A stretch of 8,749 bases of DNA from Candidatus Peregrinibacteria bacterium (GTDB taxonomy: Bacteria > Patescibacteriota > Gracilibacteria > Peribacterales > Peribacteraceae), in contig JACQCJ010000098.1 of assembly GCA_016201685.1 (NCBI GenBank), positions 1 to 8,749 of the forward strand. Direction: 5' to 3'. A model generated the notes under the pieces. It searched no databases, had not been told where the DNA came from, and saw only the letters and a list, made by a program, of their open reading frames with translations. A program made the position numbers and the translations under genes. Below, piece by piece: positions 5,602 through 8,749 of this stretch (its first letter is position 1; every line of letters begins with the position of its first letter).

Positions 5602-7058
5602 CCCTCCTCTGGCTGCCCATCGGCCTGGCGATCCCCACCCTCATCGGGTGGCTCGTACTCACGCTTCTCGAAGGGAAAACGCCTGTGCTGCTTGCAACCG
5701 AACGCTGGGTGATGGGCCTCCTCCTTGGGCTGACATTCACGATGTATCTGACGTTCCTCGCCCACATCGCCTCGATCATCGCGCTCTCGCTGGCAGGATT
5801 CTTCGCCATCCAGCTCGTTGCCCTCGCGATCCTCGGCGGACTGTATTTCCTGCGCGAGTGGCGAGACGCCGCGTACGGCGTCTCTCCCCCCGTGCCACCC
5901 GCGCCATCCCCGCGACCGCGGCTGTGGATTGTGCTCATCCTGATCGCGCTCCTCCTCTGGACCGCCGCGAAGATCATCCTTCCCGGCTTCATCCTCCTCT
6001 CGACGCCGCCCTACTTCGACGACACGATCTCGAACTGGAACATGCGCGGCAACGTCTTCTTCGTGACCAAGAATCTGGAACTGAGGCTGCCCACGCAACG
6101 TCCCGGCGACACCGCTCCCAATAGCCTGAGTTCCTATCCGCCGACGGTGCCGATGGCCAAAGCATGGCTGGCCGATTTGGCAGGCAAATGGGATATCGGC
6201 CTTGTGAACAGCATCCACCTTGTGTGGCTGCTCATCAGCCTCGCTCTCGTGTGGACGACGATCCGGCGCACGGCGTCGCGAACGTGGTCGGTGATCGCTC
6301 TCTGGCTCCTGGCATCGCTGCCGCTCTACCTCATGCAGGGCACGAATGCCTACGCGGACGTGTTCCTCTCCGCCCACCTGCTCGCGGCGGCCGTCCTCCT
6401 CTATCACGCGGCCCGAGCGGAGACGCCGCAGCAGCGTCTGGCGGCACTCCGACTCGCGGCCTTCGCAACGGCGCTCCTCCCCTTCACGAAAAACGAGGGC
6501 TTTCTGATTTACCTCCCCACGATCCTCGCCGTGACGGTCGCATTGCTCCTCGTGAGCGTTAAACGGAACATCCTGACGTGGAAGCACGTCGGCGTCGCCT
6601 TCGCCTGGTTCGTTCTCTTGATTCTCGCGATCGGCGCACCGTGGATCGGCTTCAAGCTCGCCCACGGCATGCCGTTCGGGAATGCAAAATCCGTGAGCGG
6701 CTTCACCATCGCCTGGCAACCGAACGTGCTTGTCTCCATCGCCATCAACACCTTCTTCGAAGGGAATTGGCTCCTGCTCTTCCCGGTCTTCATCGCTCTC
6801 CTGCTCGCGCGCTCCCGCGAAGCCTTCCGCACCCCTCTCGCGGTGCTCACATTCACTTTCCTCATCGTCTATCTCGGTCAGATTCCGCTCTTCCTCTTCA
6901 CGAGCCTGTCCACCGAAGCGCTGATGCAAACGGGCTACGCGCGCGGCCTCATCCACTTGGTGCCGATCGTCATCATCATCGTGACGCTGCTCGCGCGGTC
7001 GATTGTCGACAATGAGGATGAAAGATACAAGAAACAAGATACAAGAAACAAAGAATGA
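5598..7058 (+). CDS. GT-C-type membrane glycosyltransferase (family 39-like)
   Basis: A 486-residue multi-pass membrane protein with roughly ten to twelve hydrophobic segments. It probably moves a sugar from a lipid-linked donor to an acceptor on the outer face of the membrane. Support: hydrophobicity, an acidic pair in the large loop (PPYFDDTISNWNMRG, Asp141-Asp142) where GT-C enzymes such as PMT/ArnT keep catalytic acids, and the FTKNEG motif (296-301) seen in many such proteins. Sugar and acceptor are unknown. ATG 5598 overlaps the previous stop (ATGA); an earlier in-frame ATG at 5571 lies in the palindrome and is less likely. Two repeats are translated in frame: RDAAYGVS (89-96) in a cytoplasmic-looking loop, and the charged tail ERYKKQDTRNKE (475-486) that replaces whatever the native C-terminus was. 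Confidence 0.85.
   Translation: MTLLWLPIGLAIPTLIGWLVLTLLEGKTPVLLATERWVMGLLLGLTFTMYLTFLAHIASIIALSLAGFFAIQLVALAILGGLYFLREWRDAAYGVSPPVPPAPSPRPRLWIVLILIALLLWTAAKIILPGFILLSTPPYFDDTISNWNMRGNVFFVTKNLELRLPTQRPGDTAPNSLSSYPPTVPMAKAWLADLAGKWDIGLVNSIHLVWLLISLALVWTTIRRTASRTWSVIALWLLASLPLYLMQGTNAYADVFLSAHLLAAAVLLYHAARAETPQQRLAALRLAAFATALLPFTKNEGFLIYLPTILAVTVALLLVSVKRNILTWKHVGVAFAWFVLLILAIGAPWIGFKLAHGMPFGNAKSVSGFTIAWQPNVLVSIAINTFFEGNWLLLFPVFIALLLARSREAFRTPLAVLTFTFLIVYLGQIPLFLFTSLSTEALMQTGYARGLIHLVPIVIIIVTLLARSIVDNEDERYKKQDTRNKE
5863..5884. repeat. AGACGCCG palindrome inside the glycosyltransferase gene
   Basis: GAGACGCCG-CGTA-CGGCGTCTC: 9-bp perfect arms around a 4-base centre. The arms are identical to those of the palindrome at 5562-5581; only the centre differs (CGTA versus CATG). 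It is translated in frame as RDAAYGVS, in the loop between two membrane segments and next to a proline-rich linker (PPVPPAPSPRP). Confidence 0.75.
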
Positions 7059-7100
7059 GACACTGCTTGGAATTTTTTTGTATCTTGTATCTTGTACCTT
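7021..7100. repeat. AGATACAAG-type inverted-repeat element, copy 2
   Basis: The left arm (7021-7053) repeats AGATACAAGAAACA; the right arm (7074-7100) is TTTTTTTGTATC followed by TTGTATC and TTGTACC. A spacer of about 20 bases separates them, as in copy 1 at 2276-2362. The left arm encodes the last residues of the glycosyltransferase and its TGA stop (7056-7058). The transcript would fold into a long, mostly A-U stem-loop just past the stop codon. Confidence 0.8.
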
Positions 7101-7148
7101 GAGTTTTGCTTCAGTTGCCTCTTGTTCACAACTCGCTATCCTCCATCC

Positions 7149-8387
7149 ATGCCATCCTACGCCGCCTTCATCGGACACCAGCCGCACCTGAGCATGGCGG
7201 AGCTGAGCGCTTCGCTCCCGGATTTCCGCATCGAACGGATCCTCGGCGGCACCGTCGTGATCTTCTCGGCCGGCGAAATTCTCGACGAGCGTTTTCTCCG
7301 CAAGCTCGGCGGCATCATCGTCATTGCCAAAGCATTCGAAAATGCGCCGGCGGATTGGTCGACTCTCCCGCGGCTTCTCGTCCGCGAAACGCAGACCGTG
7401 AAAGGCAAAGTGACCTTTGGCCTCCGCACGCACGGTCTCCCGCGAAGCGACGTGAGCAAGCTCTACCGCCAGTGCAAGGACGCGCTGAAGAAGAGCGGCC
7501 GCCCGGCGCGGTACGTGGGATCGGAGGGCAAACCCGCGCCCTCGCTCGTGCTGCACGAGGAGGGACTGATCGGCGGCAAGCACGGCTGCGAGTTCGTCAT
7601 CGCGAGCGGCAAGGACTTTCTGTGGATGGGGAAGACCGTCGCGGCGCAGGACATCGAGGCCTACGCCAAGCGAGATATGAAGAAGCCCGTCCGCGACACG
7701 GGCATCGGCCTCCTCCCCCCCAAGCTCGCGCAGATCTTGCTGAATTTCGGCGTGTGGCTCGTCAAGGGACAGCAATCGCAAAATCGTAATTCGCAATTCG
7801 CAATTCGTAATTCCCTCACCGTCTGGGATCCTTTCTGCGGCACCGGCGTCATTCCCATGGAATGTCTCCTCCGTGGGTGGACGGTGCTCGCCTCCGATCT
7901 CTCGCTCAAAGCGGTGAACGGGTGCCTGAAGAATCTCGAATGGCTGCGGAAAGAAGAGAAGATCTTCAAGAAGGACGTGGCAAGCACGGTATGGAAGCAG
8001 GATGCGTCCAAGCCCTTCGAAGCAAAAATGACGCCCGACGTGATCGTGACCGAGACGAGCCTGGGCCCCTCCCTCATGGGACGTCCTTCCCTCAAGGACG
8101 CCGCGAAGATGCGCACCGAGAACGAGCGACTGCAAGAAGGGTTCCTCCGCGCAGTCGCAGCCCGCCTCCCGGGCGTACCGCTCGTGGTCACGTGGCCGGT
8201 GTGGTACAACCGCAAAGAGCAACTCCGCCTGGAACGCGTGTGGTCGGTGATCGATGAACTGGGCTACCGCTCAGCACTTCCTCCGGGAATCGAATCGGAT
8301 CACGAGACGCGCCTGAGCCTCCTCTACCGGCGTCCCGATCAGTTCGTGGGGAGAGAAATCGTATTGCTGGAAGCAAGACAACGGTGA
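7149..8387 (+). CDS. Trm11/TrmG10-like SAM-dependent RNA methyltransferase
   Basis: A 412-residue protein, probably a guanosine-N2 methyltransferase acting on tRNA. The N-terminus (YAAFIGHQPHLSMAELSA, 4-21) matches the pattern that opens Trm11-type proteins, and a THUMP-like region probably follows (about 50-170). The catalytic domain has SAM motif I at DPFCGTG (227-233) and motif II at ASDLS (248-252). At the motif IV position, where relatives carry (N/D)PP(Y/F), it reads VTETSLGP (300-307), so catalysis may differ or the substrate may be another RNA. Residues about 209-222 come from a tandem repeat in the gene (7773-7814), just before motif I. ATG 7149 is chosen because family similarity starts there; no Shine-Dalgarno site precedes it. 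It lies 90 bases after the glycosyltransferase, and an AGATACAAG repeat fills the first part of that gap. Alternative: a member of a related family with unknown substrate. Confidence 0.82.
   Translation: MPSYAAFIGHQPHLSMAELSASLPDFRIERILGGTVVIFSAGEILDERFLRKLGGIIVIAKAFENAPADWSTLPRLLVRETQTVKGKVTFGLRTHGLPRSDVSKLYRQCKDALKKSGRPARYVGSEGKPAPSLVLHEEGLIGGKHGCEFVIASGKDFLWMGKTVAAQDIEAYAKRDMKKPVRDTGIGLLPPKLAQILLNFGVWLVKGQQSQNRNSQFAIRNSLTVWDPFCGTGVIPMECLLRGWTVLASDLSLKAVNGCLKNLEWLRKEEKIFKKDVASTVWKQDASKPFEAKMTPDVIVTETSLGPSLMGRPSLKDAAKMRTENERLQEGFLRAVAARLPGVPLVVTWPVWYNRKEQLRLERVWSVIDELGYRSALPPGIESDHETRLSLLYRRPDQFVGREIVLLEARQR
7773..7814. repeat. AATTCG heptamer array inside the methyltransferase gene
   Basis: Four 7-base units lie head to tail at 7787-7814: TAATTCG, CAATTCG, CAATTCG, TAATTCC. 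Two degenerate units precede them (CAATCG 7773-7778, CAAAATCG 7779-7786). The block is much richer in A and T than the gene around it, yet keeps the reading frame and encodes QSQNRNSQFAIRNS. Repeats of this type (reverse GAATTACGAATT) are, from general knowledge, common extragenic elements in many bacterial genomes. Confidence 0.75.
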
Positions 8388-8423
8388 GAGAAGAGAGCCG
8401 ACTGAAGTTCTCGCAGAAAAATT

Positions 8424-8447
8424 CCAAGAACCAAGACTCCAGAAGCC
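8424..8447. repeat. CCAAGAACCAAGACTCC repeat remnant
   Basis: CCAAGAA, CCAAGACT and CCAGAAGCC follow one another, an imperfect array of CCAAGA units of the kind that occurs as short intergenic repeats elsewhere. No inverse arm is visible on the right, possibly because the insertion sequence interrupts it. Weakly supported. Confidence 0.35.
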
Positions 8448-8509
8448 AAACAATTCATCATAATCCTGAGTACACGACAATTGGGACCAAAGAACTCGCA
8501 AAAACATCT

Positions 8510-8513
8510 GAGG
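8510..8513 (+). promoter_or_regulatory. Shine-Dalgarno site of the transposase
   Basis: GAGG lies 9 bases before ATG 8523. It is the only well-placed Shine-Dalgarno match before any gene in the window, fitting a mobile gene of foreign origin, and it supports ATG 8523 as the start rather than TTG 8609. Confidence 0.45.
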
Positions 8514-8522
8514 TAAGCCACT

Positions 8523-8749
8523 ATGAAGGTGCACTGTACTGGTGATTTACCCCAGTTGCTTATGAAGGCTACCTGTAAAAAAGGGCTGTTCAAGCCCTCA
8601 CGGACACCTTGCGTGTTCATCTCCCCCTTCGGGGCCAGCGTCTCGAGTTCCTTGCGCAGTTCGTTCTCGGTCTCATCACCGTCCGTACGGTGAATCTCAC
8701 GCAGATCGCGCTGACGTTCTGCTCGAAGGCGAAGACGGCATCCAGCTGC
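8523..8749 (+). CDS. IS4-family-like transposase, N-terminus (partial, possible -1 frameshift)
   Basis: The segment 8609-8749 translates to LRVHLPLRGQRLEFLAQF, VLGLITVRTVNLTQIALTF and CSKAKTASS. This matches the N-terminal region of IS4-type DDE transposases, which typically read (R/K)L-FLA-F-LGL--VRTVNL--IA-AF. The DDE catalytic core would lie beyond the window. This frame has an in-frame TAA at 8576 and no ATG. The best start, ATG 8523 with a GAGG site, is in another frame (MKVHCTGDLPQLLMKATCKK). The two join by a -1 shift at the A6 run (8577-8582), directly before a hairpin. So it may be a programmed frameshift, a decayed gene, a one-base sequence error, or a gene starting at TTG 8609. Confidence 0.65.
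8577..8598 (-). terminator. Hairpin with T-run on the minus strand
   Basis: AGGGCT (8582-8587) pairs with AGCCCT (8593-8598) around a 5-base loop. Read on the minus strand the stem is followed by five to six T (8582-8577), the form of a rho-independent terminator. No minus-strand gene is supported to its right, so it may block antisense transcription inside the insertion sequence. In the sense mRNA the same stem follows the A6 run at which the transposase frame changes. Confidence 0.45.

Larger units (their letters stand above)
8451..8749 (+). mobile_element. Left part of an IS4-like insertion sequence (partial)
   Basis: The transposase start and its upstream region define a mobile element that continues past the right edge. 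The exact left end is not resolved: it probably lies between the repeat remnant ending near 8450 and the Shine-Dalgarno site at 8510. No terminal inverted repeat or target duplication can be tested, because the right end is outside the window. Confidence 0.5.

Noticed and set aside
7092..7148. Upstream extension of the methyltransferase to ATG 7092
   Set aside because: It begins in the right arm of the repeat; the Trm11-like start YAAFIGHQP directly follows ATG 7149.
7787..7814. Heptamer array as a CRISPR
   Set aside because: Units are 7 bases, directly adjacent, with no spacers.
5589..8222. Long (877-residue) minus-strand open frame opposite the glycosyltransferase and methyltransferase
   Set aside because: Full shadow of two well-supported plus-strand genes, low-complexity charged composition, reads through both a repeat element and the intergenic gap.
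8339..8749. Minus-strand open frame at the right edge (charged, RAERQRDLREIHRTDGDE)
   Set aside because: It is antisense to the segment reading RLEFLAQF-VLGLITVRTVNL, which matches IS4-type transposases much better; its leftward continuation runs through a terminator hairpin and the repeat remnant.

Overview
This 8.7 kb, GC-rich window looks like a chromosomal segment of an uncultivated bacterium, most plausibly a member of the Candidate Phyla Radiation (Patescibacteria), perhaps a Peregrinibacteria-like lineage. That placement is inference. It rests on a short alanyl-tRNA synthetase without the C-terminal C-Ala domain, weak or absent Shine-Dalgarno sites with non-ATG starts, and unusually many short palindromic repeats between and inside genes. 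TGA ends several genes, so the UGA-as-glycine code of Gracilibacteria/SR1 does not apply.

Layout. Positions 1-368 (minus strand) hold the N-terminal part of a membrane sensor protein that runs off the left edge. It is a paralog of the complete sensor histidine kinase at 789-2225 (minus). The 420 bp between them contain a cluster of GC-rich palindromes and no credible gene. A short divergent region (2226-2370) separates the kinase from a plus-strand run of four genes: alaS (2371-4254), a signal-peptide-bearing membrane-anchored protein of unknown function (4369-5601), a multi-pass GT-C-type glycosyltransferase overlapping it by ATGA (5598-7058), and a Trm11/TrmG10-like RNA methyltransferase (7149-8387). 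The right edge (about 8450-8749) is the left part of an IS4-like insertion sequence whose transposase runs out of the window and may need a -1 frameshift.

How the parts relate. The kinases have no response regulator in view. The membrane-anchored protein and the glycosyltransferase are translationally coupled and probably act together on surface glycans or glycoproteins. alaS and the methyltransferase both concern tRNA, but their placement may only reflect co-directional packing.

The most striking signal is the repeat content. At least five sequence-unrelated small palindromic or tandem families occur: AGATACAAG-type hairpins (two copies), a CATTGTTACATGG inverted repeat, AGACGCCG-N4-CGGCGTCT palindromes (two copies), an AATTCG(C/T) heptamer array, and a purine/pyrimidine palindrome cluster carrying CCTGAGCCTGTCGAA. 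Several lie inside reading frames and are translated in frame, which recalls the Rickettsia palindromic elements that insert into protein-coding genes. No complete new defence or metabolic system is visible.
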